Of a stretch of 64,000 bases of DNA, positions 1 to 15,034 are shown piece after piece. A program made the translations under genes and the position numbers. Source of the stretch: Panorpa germanica (taxonomy: Eukaryota > Arthropoda > Insecta > Mecoptera > Panorpidae); NCBI GenBank assembly GCA_963678705.1, contig OY783203.1:27324535-27388534 (forward strand), in the 5' to 3' direction. How positions within the stretch are numbered: position 1 is the first letter of the stretch; every line of letters begins with the position of its first letter. The notes beneath the pieces are model-generated. The model made no database searches, was not told the DNA's origin, and saw only the letters and a program-made list of their open reading frames with translations.

Positions 1-2202
1 TCGTGACTCCAATTTTTTCATGTACATCTTTTCGTATCGTTTAGCCTCATCTTCCTCTGGGTCCACACTGAAAATTATTTATGTTTTACGTCAAATTCGT
101 GTAATATGCCCCTACTAAATAAATGTATGATTGCATTTGACTCAAATCAATCAACCCTGGTTTGTGTTCAAACACATCTTAGCAATTTAAAAATATTAAG
201 TTTGAAGAGTAGGAATAGGATTGATTAGAGAAGAGCTGTCCAGGCTGGAAATGTTTAATCGAATTGTGTAAAATATTGAGAGTCATATAATCATATATAT
301 TCAAATTTTTCCACCTAAGCGTAAAGCCAGAGAGATGTGCTTGAACACAAGCCTATTAGGCCAGGAGGAGATATTGTAAGGAAAGAGGGAAGGAAGAATA
401 TGGATGGCGAAAGTAAGAAGAAAGAGAGATTTTAATTGTAAATTACAATGTATACATAAATAAATGATTAGATCTTTAACTATTGTTAACTTAGAATACG
501 AATTGAGAAGTAAATTTAAACAAACCTATTCCAATATTAGCCTCCGGGAATTTAACCCAAAAACAAAGCATTACAGTGACATAGAAGAAAAAGAGCAATA
601 TATGATTTCAGCCAACACAAATAAATGTAAATGTAATTGAAAATAGTTATAGTTCAAAACTTCAACTTCAAAACGCATACTTAAAAGAAGTTGTGGGGTA
701 TAAGCTGCCGATATAACTAAAAAGCACTGACTCACTTATTTTTCTATAATGCATATAGAAACGAATAAGATAAAACTAATTATCGTATTATAGATTTATA
801 CCGCTCTTATAACCTCTTTTAAGTATGAGTCGCCGCCGAACTCTCGTGATTTGGACTATAAATACCTGTACTTCACTCTGATATCCACAGATCTCTTAGA
901 ATCCTTTTGAGTTATATCGAGATAATCATTTTCTTCCTGAATTTTTAACATTTCCTCTTCACCTTCCACCTCCTCAACTACGGGCGCCGCAACTTCACGT
1001 ATAGACCTAATAATCACATATAAGCCTATTAATCTCTCATTCTTGATTAAAGGGGCTTATGACGTCGTCTTTGATAATGCAAATTACTAACACATAGATC
1101 ATAAGACATGCCTTAAAGTATCTTTAACTTCTGTTAAATCAGCTTTAACTCCAAATATGGCTTCCTGGAAAGGTTTCGCCATGAGATCAAACCTGGTCTT
1201 AGTCAGGTTGTATGTCAAACCTGTGGAGCAAGCAAAGACTCGAACCACTTCTCGACTATTTCTGGCTAAATTTGCAATAGGCCCTGTAGATTATTAATAA
1301 AGTAAAATATACATTAAATTAGTACTATCCTTTTAAATTTGTAAAGATTTTCAGAAGATTTATACCAATTGAGTATATTGTGTATTAGATACAGGTAGTC
1401 CTCGACTTATGACGCTTCGACTTACGATGATTTGCATGAACTAAGCTAATTTTAAAAAAACGAGTGCACAAAAGCAGATTAAGACAGCTCGGGCCATCGT
1501 GAGCTTTTTTAAATGAATTCGACTTACGACCAATGTCTGCGGGATAACGTAAATCAAGGACTATCTGTATTTTAAAACTATATTAAAAGATGAGACTATT
1601 TTAAATAATTTTGAATTCAATTTATGTTGTTAAACTGAATTTGACATACCCGTTATGACAAACGCCAGCACCATAGCTCTGAGACAGGATCGGCCGGCTT
1701 CGCCACAGAAGTTGGGAACAGTCAAAAGAGTTATGCATCGGATCTGTATCGAGGAAGCATTTCCAATGGCTGCAAAACAAAGAAAACTCTATAATATTTA
1801 CATAATAAGTCGTAGTTCAAAATCAAAATACAATCTAAATAATTCATACTAATGGAAACAAGAAAGTTATTACAAATATACTAGCCCCTACAACTTATGC
1901 AACTATTATAACTTCTTGGACTAGTTTTTAAGAGTATTTATCAGACTATTACCTAGCATAATTGACAAGAATATTCCTAAGCTACTGGATACAAATGACG
2001 AAAATCCCAAGTTGCGCAGCACAAAATAATAGAACAAGCCTCCTACCAAAGCACCGTATAGAGATCCACAAACTGTTTTAACCGTGCGACCTTCTCCATA
2101 ATCAGAATAAAATAAATAATAGAGCGGTGGACAAAATCTTTTAAGAAATAATTTGTAATATTTCTGCAACACGTTACAACAATTAAAAATAGCTTCCGCC
2201 AT
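1..2202 (-). CDS. DC-STAMP domain-containing protein (DCST1-like), 5' part
   Basis: The gene is read right to left in five visible exons: 2202-1953 (start ATG), 1769-1650, 1283-1112, 1006-866 and 67-1, where it leaves the window. The first exon encodes two hydrophobic segments around LYGALVGGLFYYFVLRNLGF. Exons 2-3 give a cysteine-containing block (TVPNFCGEAGRSCLRAMVL) and then GPIANLARNSREVVRVFACS and LTYNLTKTRFDLM, which resemble the N-terminal region of DCST proteins (sneaky/DCST1 in flies, DCST1/2 in mammals). In that family these multi-pass sperm membrane proteins act in gamete membrane breakdown or fusion. Exon 4 is acidic (VVEEVEGEEEMLKIQEEND). The exon 3 to 4 joint keeps frame only with a GC donor (AAG|GCATGT). 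The DC-STAMP domain proper must lie left of the window, so the assignment rests on the N-terminal pattern recalled from the family. DCST2 is an alternative. Confidence 0.7.
1392..1567. mobile_element. Short TIR element (pogo/Tigger-like MITE) in DCST intron 2
   Basis: The segment begins CAGGTAGTCCTCGACTTA and ends with the imperfect inverse TCAAGGACTATCTG. It is flanked by TA on both sides (1390-1391 and 1568-1569). The internal sequence repeats the motif TTCGACTTACGA. Size (176 bp), CAG termini and TA target site fit a non-autonomous pogo-type element. It lies between exons 2 and 3 of the DCST gene and has no coding capacity. Confidence 0.6.
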
Positions 2203-4160
2203 GACTGAAACTAAATTATCTTACATATCTAACAGAAGGATTACTCAACCACTATGTTTTTACAGTCCATATAGTGTTTTGTTTTACTATTTGACATAAA
2301 ACTGTGTTTTTGTCTCATCTGAAAAATATTCTGGAAATTTTTCAAATGTATTGAATTTCAATTCTTTTGACGAAACAAGACCAAAAATTTCTCAAATAAT
2401 TTAAAATACTAACCTAATTTATTTCATGTGCATGTGCATATAGTATGCATTTAGTTTTGAGAAATATAGCAGTATAAAAATAAGTAATGGGAAATATGCA
2501 AATAAAAAACAAAATATGCAAGTAAAAGTAAAACCCGAGAACTACCGATCAATAGTGCTAATATGAATATGTTGAATTTACAATATTAAATAAATGTACA
2601 TTGATGATTTTGATTATAATTTACTTGCAGCGTTTTTATTATGCAGTAGACTTCTCTTATCTGCACTTCCATTATCCACATATCTCCCATATGCGGGCAA
2701 AAACAAAAAACCGTTACTCATATTAATCATATATTTAATTTTTGCGCAGAGCAGAGTTCGATAATCTATAATTTTTATGGCCAAGGGACAATTAATAACT
2801 TTACAATGTGTAGTAATGATTTTATTTAACTGTCATTTTTGAAAATTACTGCTAGCATAGTTTGATTCTGCATCTCATTTACACTTCTCTCGTTGATCGC
2901 AATAGTGAACAAATGGTAGTGGGAAAGAAGATAAGAAAGGTAACGACGTCTATTAGTCATTTATATTTTAAATGACCATTTCAATCGTTAATAACATCTA
3001 TAGCATTGCAAATTGAATAAAAATAATTGGATATTTGAGAATCGGATAAATTCAGTTATGATTCACAACCTAATTATTTTTGGTTTTATATTAAAAAATA
3101 AAAAAAACGATTTGTTCAATTTGGTTCATTTATTTGATATAACTTTAAAAAAAATTTACATATCCTAACTCACAATAATATATTTTTTAATTTAAGCATT
3201 ATATAATAAAAAAAACTTTTTTTTTTAAATGTTTAATAGTTCCAATATAATTCCAGTGTAAGCAAGAAAAGAAATTAAATTGAACTGCAGAAATTGTAAA
3301 TTTTAAACCACAGTAACAGTTTGTAAAATAAACTATTATTGACATATTTCTTATTAAACGTTTCAAACATCATTGCAAATTAAAAACATCGTCATTTATT
3401 ACTGCCCGTCATATTTAATAACAATCAAATGGTATTTAGAATTAGTTGTTCTATGTTAAGTTACTGTTTAAAATATCTTGTATGTAGTTATGTTCCATTA
3501 AATTTTGCATTATTTGATCAATTAACTCGTGAAGTCCATAGCAATAGAACCATTTCTAAATAAATTAAACATTAATGAAGATTTTAATTTTCATTGACCT
3601 ATATTTTATTAAATTATAAATTAGTATAAAAATAACATTAAAATGCAAATAGCCTATATTCTTAATCTATAACAATATTTTTAACCACTTCTTGGTGATA
3701 CAGTTAAAGATTAGTTTGTGCTGCTCTTCTAAAAGGCAAATTTTATATCGCAGATATACATAAAATCGAAGCTTCCATTAAATAAGAATTAAAGATCTTT
3801 TAAAAATTCTAAAGTAAATTAATAGATTTACTTTTCTTAACCGAAAACAGAAAACAGAATTTGTTAAATAAATATTTTATTAAAAAATTGTTCAAATATA
3901 GAGTTGCACTTTTTTTAATCGTTCGATTTAGCTTACAAATATGCAAAATAACGAAAGGTTCTACTTTGATATATTTGTTTAGATAAATAAATTATTAATA
4001 AAAAGTTATATTAATTATTTTGATTTAAAATATTAGTTTTTATTAAATTATTTTTTAAAAATGTAAAGTTAATTTTACAAAAAAAAATTTAATAAGGAAT
4101 TTCAATGTAGAACCTTGCATCATGTACAATATTTTAATTTAAAAAACTACAATAATATTT
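2203..4160. other. Intergenic, AT-rich, no gene seen
   Basis: This is the upstream region of the DCST gene and the downstream region of Arp1, both on the minus strand. It is strongly AT-rich with poly-A/T runs and only very short reading frames. The part next to 2202 must contain the DCST promoter and the part next to 4161 the Arp1 3' UTR and polyadenylation site, but no specific element could be fixed. Confidence 0.6.
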
Positions 4161-6303
<2,143 letters not shown>

Positions 6304-6756
6304 TTTAATAAGACACTAATTTAAACTTATTATTAAATAATTTCTTTAGCAAGATTTAAGAACTTTCTAACATGAAGTACCAACTCCAAGTCTCATCAGT
6401 GAATAAAGTGTTGCCAGACTTTATTCATGTGTCAAAAACATACTATGACATACTATTTTGTCGTACAATTTTGATTTACATGAGTTTATGGTTATTAATT
6501 TATTATTTCCATCATTTATCAGTTATTATTTAGAAATTAATTTTAACGTTCTTTTACCAGCAGCTAGGTAATATAAAATATTCACTTTAAAGACTGCTTC
6601 AATATTAAAATGCATTTTACCTGTTTACAATACGTACACAACATTAACGAAGCTAACCTTTATGTCTATATTTCTGTGTTTACGATATTCTGATTTCGTA
6701 TGTTGATTGTTTAGGTATTTTAGATATTATTTTTAAGTAGTCTTTTGAAGATTACA
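6304..6756. promoter_or_regulatory. Shared upstream region between divergent Arp1 and Su(fu)
   Basis: Only 453 bp separate the two start codons, so both 5' UTRs and promoters must lie here. The interval is AT-rich without an obvious TATA box placed for either gene. The inference of a bidirectional promoter comes from gene orientation and spacing, not from a recognised motif. Confidence 0.55.
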
Positions 6757-9224
6757 ATGAATGAAAAGGAGAGATCTGCAGCGGGGCTACCGCAGCCTCC
6801 CGCAGGTCTAGAAACATTATACTCTAAGTGCAGGGAACTATATCCAGACCAAACAAATCCTCTCCAAGTTACAGCAATATTAAAATATTGGTAACTTTCT
6901 GTTATATTTAAATGTAAAAACCATTTCAGTAGGATTAAATAAATATGTTATTTACGATTATAGGTTAGGAGGACCCGATCCTCTCGACTATATTAGCATG
7001 TATGCAAATCCTGGAAATATTGATAGGAATATACCTCCGCATTGGCATTATATAAGGTTTGTCACTAATAATCTAAAATTGTTACGGATATGTAAATTGT
7101 TCCTATATATTTTATAGAAGAATGCGGATAAAAACTAATTTTGAATTTTTGTAGTTTTGGTTTGTCGGATTTGCATGGTGATGGAAGAGTTCATGATTTA
7201 ACAAATGGACCCGAAAATATTTCTGGTCTTGGATTTGAATTAACATTTCGCCTAAAGCGTGAACCTCAAGAATCCTCTCCTCCAACATGGCCCGCTGCTC
7301 TTTTACAAAGTCTTGCGAAATATGTATTTCAATCTGGTAAACTTTTAACTATTATGATTATAAGATCCTCAAAACAGTAACAACAATATAGACTTTAGAG
7401 TTACTCGTGATGCTAGATTATTTGTTTATTTTTACATTTCTATTTTCAATGTTAAATTAATGCGTTTTAAGCCTCATTACCACTCACCAAGTTTTAGTGT
7501 TAATGTAAGGTTTTAACCATAAATGTACGTTTTTGCTTGTGAAATATAAAGTAATAAAATCAATTATATTAAATATAAATTATATTAAACTGAGGTACTA
7601 ATTATTTATAAATAAAGTATGTTACTGACGAGCGCAACATAATTTTACAAGCTGAATTATACATTTACGGTTAAAAACTAAAATCTGTGAGTTGGAATGA
7701 TATTTTAATATTTACAAAATGCATATCGTCTGCACCGATTTAATTTGTCGATATACTCTAACCATGAGTTTTGATAATATATGCATTATTAAAATTTTAT
7801 GATTATGTGCATACATAATCGTAAACTTTTAAGTAAAACAACACCGCTGCGCACATATATGAGGTCACGACTCCATAAATGCCGCTAACATAATAGGAAG
7901 TCGTCCGTGATAGGAATTAATACGAATATCGGTTGACGTTAAATATTAAATAAAAAATAATAATAAATTTATAATTAACTATGCTTTGTGATTTTAGGTA
8001 ATAGACTTTGTGCAGGTGACCACGTATCTTGGCATTGCGCTTTGGATAACAGTGAATCGCGTTTGCAACATATGTTGATGTCTCAAGATGCACAACTAAC
8101 TAGAACACAAACACCTTTTGGATCAGTAGATTTTGTACAGGTTGTCGGTGTTTGTGCCGAAGAACTTCAAGCAGGGCAAAAATGGTTAGGGGAAGGAGTA
8201 CTTCACATGTTAAGAAGACATCCTGGGTAAATTTTAAATAATATTAATTAATATTGCTAATGATTAGTAAATAATTAATATATTTACAGCACGGGGGGAC
8301 CCTGGCTAGTTACAGACATGCGTCGTGGAGAAAGTATTTTTGAATTGGATACTACAGCTCAAGAGGAAGTAGAACGAGGCTTTGAAGCTGATGGATCCAA
8401 TTTAAGTGGAGTTAGTGCAAGATGTTCTTGGATAGAAGTTATCCCAGTTAGTTTATTATTTACTATAATAGGAACAAATAATTTGAATTAGATTTTCGCT
8501 TCTTATTATATAAACATAATATTTTTCAAGGAAATTAGAAAAGATCAACTAACATCTTCTAGTTCACAACAGTTATCACAGAAAGACTCAGATGAAATTC
8601 GTAGCATTTTAGCAAAAGGTCTACACACAATGAATAGAGATATTAAAACTGAACCCAGTAATCTTACTCACATTAAAATAGAAGGCAATTATGAATATGC
8701 TATAAAACGGCCTGCAGCTATACATATAACATTTAACTTGGAGGCAGGAAATCTACTTCCTTTAGCTATAAGGTTAATAAAATAATACTTATACTTCAAT
8801 AACTACAACAATATTTTAAAAAATATTTTACGTTGCAGAGGAAGAGTTAAGCATGGAAGACATTTTACATTTAAATCAATATTAGACGATACTGTCATTA
8901 CATTAGTAGCAGAATCTGTAACTGGAACTCAAGTATCTTTAGATCGACCCTATGCCTTGTTGGGGGGTTGGTTACAAGTGAGTATTTTGCGATACTATCT
9001 TGAACTGCATTATAATATTTAAATAAGACTATTTCTTATATAGATTATGTTTATAGGTATTGGTGCCAGATGAACTCGTTGAAAAAATGGATGATAGTTT
9101 TGACATGCTTTCACATCCGGAAAAATTAAGTCTTCCAAAAACATTTACATGGCCGGAACATCATCTATCTATTACTATAATTTCCGACGTGGTGCAATCA
9201 TATACCAAATCTTCTGTAATGTAA
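6757..9224 (+). CDS. Su(fu): Suppressor of fused, negative regulator of Hedgehog signalling
   Basis: Eight exons: 6757-6890, 6964-7056, 7155-7336, 7998-8226, 8290-8446, 8531-8772, 8839-8977 and 9057-9224. They total 1344 nt, 447 residues, close to fly and slightly shorter than human SUFU. Diagnostic N-terminal SUFU-domain stretches are HYISFGLSDLHGDGRVHDLT, GFELTFRLKREPQESSPPTW, GDHVSWHCALDNSESRLQHM and WLVTDMRRGESIFELD. The C-terminal domain is recognisable at IHITFNLEAGNLLPLAIRGR and FTWPEHHLSITII. The middle linker (EIRKDQLTSSSSQQLSQKDS) is short and serine-rich, as expected for the variable region. SUFU binds Gli/Ci transcription factors and restrains their nuclear activity. Intron 3 is the longest (661 bp). 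The model has complete start and stop with no disruption. The gene is divergent from Arp1. Confidence 0.97.
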
Positions 9225-9954
9225 TATGAATTGGTTTTTAATAATTTGCAAGCTGCTTTTTTTCTTCTATATAATAATTATTATGAAATATACCTTTTAT
9301 CTAATAGATTATTATTAGTAAAGCATTTCTGTAGGTTAATAAGTTATTAAGTATTTTTATACCGCACTGTTAAATATAAAACATTTATGATATGCGTTTC
9401 TCGAATGAAATTTTTATTTTTAATTTTTTTTATACATATATTTGTAAAAATGAAAATATACTATTTTACCAAAGACGAATGTTTAATTAGTGATGACGAT
9501 ACATCAGCGATGATGAACCTAATGCACGCGTCTCAAGAGTGTCTGGTTTACAGATGATAAATTTTAAATGTAAAAATGTTAAATTTATTTTTAACGAAAG
9601 GTGTAAAAAAGATTCAAATACTTACCATTCTAATGTTTCGTTCTGTATGTACTGCTTCTGGTTCCGGGTGTTACCGGTCATAAATGTTATTGTTTCAATT
9701 ATTATTTACAGAAAGATAGATCTAAAAAGGAATATTTTCATAGTATCACCAAACGCGTTAAATGTGCTCTTATTCTGCGGTTAAATTAAAGTTTCGTATC
9801 ACAGCAACCCTTTCTTTGTTAAATCAATATTGAAAATAAATGAAAAACTGTTTCCTAATCTCTGATGATATGTAACATATGGAGCAGCGGCAATTAAATT
9901 TGGAAAAATTTGTTTAGATAAAGTAGAAATTATTAATATATTATAAACGATAAA
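9225..9954. other. Intergenic Su(fu)-CFAP91
   Basis: This 730-bp AT-rich gap holds the Su(fu) 3' UTR and the CFAP91 promoter and 5' UTR. Small reading frames on both strands have no homology I recognise and lack exon-like composition. Confidence 0.5.
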
Positions 9955-12900
9955 ATGCCGGATCCACGAAAACCAAAATTTACGCCAGCAAGGGCACATG
10001 ACTATATTTATGGTATGTTAATTTATTTCTCATGGTTTATATATTTTTATAACTACTGTATTATTATTGAAATATATGTGCTACATAGTCTAATTGCAAA
10101 GGCTATTAAAAGAAAATATGTTAGAATATAGAAAACCAATGTTTCAGATCCTTGTTTTATTGTTTCCGGAAAGAAGGATCACATGAAAGCAGCCATGACG
10201 GCAATGATGACTGGAAATTCATTTGTAAGATGAACGACCTTTTATGCAATTGCAGTAATGTTTATTAAAATGAAATATTATTTTAGGGCATACAACCAAA
10301 TTTTAAATCAATGTTCAGTGATTTGCCTCATCGTCCAAGATTTAGATACGGTATGTACGGTGACTAAACTGTATATTTCTGTTAAGTTCTCGCTAATGAA
10401 GACGTACACTTGACTTCCTTGAAAACCCTTTTCGTGAATACTGCTATGTCTAAGTCCCCTATTTTATACCTTTTTCCCGGTGCCGTTTAATATACTGCAG
10501 ACTGTAAATATTTTAACGTAGTAGTAGTAATAACAAAGGTAAACCACTAATAAAACCGTATGTTCCCCATGCCTTTCAAAAAGTTACAAAATAACGTCCT
10601 AAGATTAGACTCTGTAGAAGAAAATGCTTATAAAGCGATAGCAAATCTTAGATGTTACCTTGCACTCATGTAATATTATACTAAAACAAAAACTACTAAT
10701 ATTTAATTTTATTATTTTACAGCTATTCTAAAAGCCTTTAATTCTTAAAAAAGGAATTTTTAATAGGTCATAAAACGATCTATATTAGGTAAAATCCTAC
10801 AGGTAACTTATGTTATATTGGAGAAACGTTAAATATATGTAACTGTATTCAGCGGGTAATAGCTTACCAGCTTAATAAATTTATATATACGAGTATAACA
10901 CAAACCAGACTAATATTTTCAGGAAATTACTGATATTTTTAATGAAATATTAAATTTTTCTTCATTTAATCATTAATAAATTCTTTTCTGTTCTTATAAA
11001 CTTATATAGTACTCCAAGGAAGTGGAGGAATACCACCATGTATTGATAGGTCATGGGAAGGTCGTCGACAAGCACTTCTGCATGACTTTTATAAAACAAA
11101 ACCACCAGATATCGTCGGAGTGGACCGATATAAATTTATTAAAAGGTATTGAATATAAAACATTATTCCATATATGTATATATATTCATAAGATATATCT
11201 AATAATATACATTTATAGTGCATTGTATCAGCCGACAGATATATGCACACAATATGTCGCAGCTGCTGTTAAATTACCAGGAGATATACCAGTTCATTAT
11301 GAAACAATAACAGAGGAAAAGATTAAAGATCAAGGAACCCAAACGTGTTATAGGTAAAATAAAATGATTTACTTATTATTTATTTCTAAACTTATCTGCT
11401 ACATAAATGTAACGTAAATAATACATTGGTATTTACATGATTAGTTCAAATATTTTATTATTACATTGTATACGTTGTTAATGTTATTATTCTGATTTAT
11501 AGAGAATCATCCGCCCAAACCTCTCCATGGCAACCAGATTACATTGTTCGACCTGGAGAAAATCCGGAAATATTAACATTGGCTTGGCTAGCATGGCGTA
11601 AATTTAAATAATTTTAAATTTATATAGTCCCTTACTGTATCATAATTTACTATAAAGATATGTAAAATTATTTTTGTAGGAGCAGGACTTCCTGCAGGAA
11701 TGCATGAAGTTGCCATCATAGAGAGAGCCCGTATTCGTCGTGCTTGGGAGAGTAGACTACCAGTACCAAGGAATCAAAAGGATTTAGATTTCCGTTCCAA
11801 ATGTATGGCCGATATAGAATTAGATGAATGGAAATTTAGAGAGCAAGAAATCGCAGACATACAAACGTATCGTTTCGAATTAATTTCAAAAATATATACC
11901 ACGCGTAAAGAAAGGTTGCATGAATACAATGACTTAAAACTGAGTATTCTTTGGGAAAAAAAGAAACAGTACAGAGACGAAAGATTTGCTAAAATTAAAT
12001 ATGAAACAAAGCGAGCTGTACGTAAACTTCAACAAAGTAACTTTGGAATATGCAACAAATACAAAAAAGAAAACAATACAATGGAATATATCAATTTTGC
12101 CTCCGAGTTACATGGCCCAATTAGAAGACATGGTGTACATCCGAGTCGGTTACACATGAAACTGCATCCTTCCAATTACAAGTCTAGCAAGAAAGGTATA
12201 TAATTATAGTTAAAAGTGTCTTATTTAAGAGTTATTTTGATTATATTGTAATTGTAGGTTTAGAAGGCTATGACACTACTCCAAGTTGGCTTTATACGGT
12301 ATCCAAGAAGCTTTTAAACCAATCTGCAACACAAAGCCCTTGTATGAAACAACATACTGATACAGATGAGCATCTGAAAACTATACATGATGATTTGAAA
12401 GGTTTATATTAAAACTCTAGCAATGATGTTGGCTCTGTTATATTACATTTATATTATCACCATTTTAGGATTAAGAGTTAATCGTATTTCGAAAGTTCCG
12501 AACATGCTTTTATGTAAAGCATTATTGAAGAGATTGGAAAAAAAATCTAAACGACCGTATACACCGGAATGTGAAGCTGTGCCTAAGATAGAAGAGGATG
12601 ATTATCAAGCTGCGATTTTCATGCAGAAAATTATTCGTGGAAGAGCAGTACAAGGATTGGTTGGTTTCCTTATTAGAGTTTCCAAATTACCGATGAAACA
12701 TTTCTTGACGATCAATACTTTTTATTCAAATTATAGATGTTTACTGGGCGTAATAGCTCGAAGGAATTAATTGCAGAATTACGCAGTACGCACAACCTTC
12801 TGCAAGAACCCTGTCCATTGCGCAAAATAGTAGCACGACAATTACGTTTCCAGGAAGGAATCATTTTTGGAGTAACTTTTTAATTACACTCTTCAACAAT

Positions 12901-15034
12901 CATAATACTTGAACATTTAATACTTTTAAATTATATTATTATTTAGGAAAAGCGAATAAAAGAACCAATGGATTACATAGAAGCCAATTCTCTTGGATTT
13001 ATGTTAGATTTTCTAAACAAGGAATTGCTTAGACTGAAAGATGAACGTCGGTCACATGCTTATACACTTCTCGCTATTCGAGAGCGCCGTTTACGAGAAG
13101 CAGCTGAAGCTGGAAGAAGGCAAATTGAAGAACGTAGAAGACGAGAACATGACGAAATGTTTAAACAGGTAATTATTTAAGTATATATACATAAAATTTG
13201 AAGTCTAATTATTATTTTTCAGGTAATGAAAGTACATCAAGATACAGTAGATTTGTATTTGGAAGATATTTTAATGGAGGGCATGGATAACTTGGCAGAT
13301 CATGAGGCTAGAGAATACATAAGAACTCTAGCTCATCAAATTGATATTACAGCTCATGAAGCTGCAACAAGGTATATTTCATGAACATTTAATCATCATG
13401 CTGTTTCTGATATTATGTTTTTGACAATATTATTACTTTTAGAGGCTCTACGAGGGAAGAGCAAGATTTAGTGACTGATATGATCCACCACTTTGTTGTC
13501 CCTGAAGTACAAAAGGAAATCGTCCGAGAACGAATGCGTCAACGTCAATCCAAACATTTAACAATAGCTCATAATGTTATTTGGAAAACATTTGATGATT
13601 TGTATCTATACGGAGCCTACCAAGGTGAGAGACGATATCTATATCGATCGACTAAATAAAAAAAGCAACATCGTTAATTATTTTTAATTATATTTTAGGC
13701 GATCTTTCACCGTCTGAAGGTAAAGTAAATGCTATCATATGCACAGTATTTCTATTATTATTACACTATTGTTACAATATATAATGTATGCTATTAATAT
13801 ATTTCAGAGGCATTACGAATTGTTAGAGGAATTGAAAGCGACTTAATGAGATGTATTATACCTGATCCAGGAGAAAGTAACATAGAGCTAGATAATATTC
13901 ACAAGTTTATTATGATTAATATTATTATACACCTTAATATAAAATATTTTTTTAGTTGCTCAGAAAATAGCTAAAGAAATTGAAGAAGACATATTACAAA
14001 ATATTGTACCTACAGACAGCCAAGGTAATCTCAATTCTTAAATTAAAATAGTACTAAAAGTACTAAATAGTATGTAATGATTATTGATTTATAACTTATT
14101 ATATCCCAGATATTTTCTATTTCAGTTGCATTACGAATAGTGAAAGAAATCGAAAGTGAACTTTTGCGATTGGCGATTCCGGGAGGTAAATATATTTTAA
14201 TAAATAATACATATCTAGTCGTGGCTAGCAATTTGAGACACTCCGCATATAAGCAAAAAGTACCAAAAGAATTTAAAAATAGAACGGTACTGTGTTTTAG
14301 GGTTCGATCCCCGAACCAAAGCTATATTTCTTTTGGTTGTTGTCAAAGTATTATTGATGATGTGAGAGCTCACAAATATCATAAACTTATTAGGCAGTGA
14401 TCAAACTGCCAACAAGACTATATGACTACAAGTTTATTTCAACCGACGTCAAATAAATTTAAAAAAAATTATTCAAAAATACTTTATCGTTACTGGTAAA
14501 ATTTTATAAATACTTTTCCCTCAACGATTCCTCAGGTTAAAATTTATTTCTTTTATTTTAAATATATATTTAACAGTATCAACCTGTTCAATACCTGTTC
14601 AACCTGCATCAATATGTTAAAAGCTCAACGACAATTTTACTTATATTTATATATTTTAATTTTATTTTTATTTTAGGCACAGAAATAGTTAAAGGAATCA
14701 CGGATAGTTTAATGAGAAGAGTTTTGACAGGCGGTAATTACTATAACAATTATCTTTAAAAACTTTTAAATTAATTTATTTTTACTTACAGTATTTTGTT
14801 TGTTTTGTGTAAATTGCAGAATTAGATTTGACATGTCCATGTATTGCCCTTCCACCTCGATCCTCAAGTGAATCTCTGTTTGGGTTAGAAGATTTCACTG
14901 ATAAGCTGCAGTCCACCGCACTTGCTACTACTCCCACTCCAACGGCAGAAGAGGATTCAAGCGAATTACATACGATTAAGGAACCTACACCTTTTGATGA
15001 AACTTCCAAGACACATATTGGAGAAGATAAATAA
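9955..15034 (+). CDS. CFAP91: Cilia- and flagella-associated protein 91 (MAATS1/AAT-1)
   Basis: Nineteen exons: 9955-10012, 10148-10224, 10287-10350, 11010-11145, 11219-11353, 11503-11597, 11680-12195, 12258-12401, 12469-12659, 12737-12871, 12947-13168, 13223-13371, 13443-13624, 13699-13719, 13808-13876, 13956-14024, 14126-14185, 14677-14733 and 14820-15034. They sum to 2595 nt, 864 residues. The N-terminus has the family motif RAHDYIYDPCFIVSGKKDH and MFSDLPHRPRF. The core (residues about 190-360) starts ERARIRRAWESRLPVPRNQK with long charged helices. An IQ-like segment AAIFMQKIIRGRAVQ and the coiled-coil RERRLREAAEAGRRQIEERR follow. CFAP91 is an axonemal adaptor of radial spoke RS2 and the calmodulin/spoke complex in motile cilia and sperm. 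Residues 709-793 are four similar segments, one per exon, absent from the vertebrate protein as I recall it. The final exon is low complexity (LATTPTPTAEEDSSE). Confidence 0.93.
10351..11009 (+). other. CFAP91 intron 3, longest intron of the gene
   Basis: This 659-bp AT-rich stretch lies between the exon ending MFSDLPHRPRFRY and the exon beginning LQGSGGIPPCIDRSWEGRRQ. A stop follows the exon 3 donor at once if unspliced, which fits a true intron. No other gene or repeat is evident. Confidence 0.7.
13699..14733 (+). repeat. Tandem phase-1 symmetric exons encoding repeats in CFAP91 tail
   Basis: Exons at 13699-13719 (21 nt microexon), 13808-13876 (69), 13956-14024 (69), 14126-14185 (60) and 14677-14733 (57) all begin and end in phase 1, so any can be included or skipped without a frameshift. 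The last four encode related helices: ALRIVRGIESDLMRCII, AQKIAKEIEEDILQNIV, ALRIVKEIESELLRLAI and TEIVKGITDSLMRRVL, each ending in a Pro/Gly turn or TG. Exon duplication is the simplest explanation. Confidence 0.8.

Noticed and set aside
10287-10366. Small 71-residue gene ending MYGD at 10366
   Set aside because: The three exons match the CFAP91 N-terminus and the stop lies beyond a GTATGT donor, so it is intron read-through.
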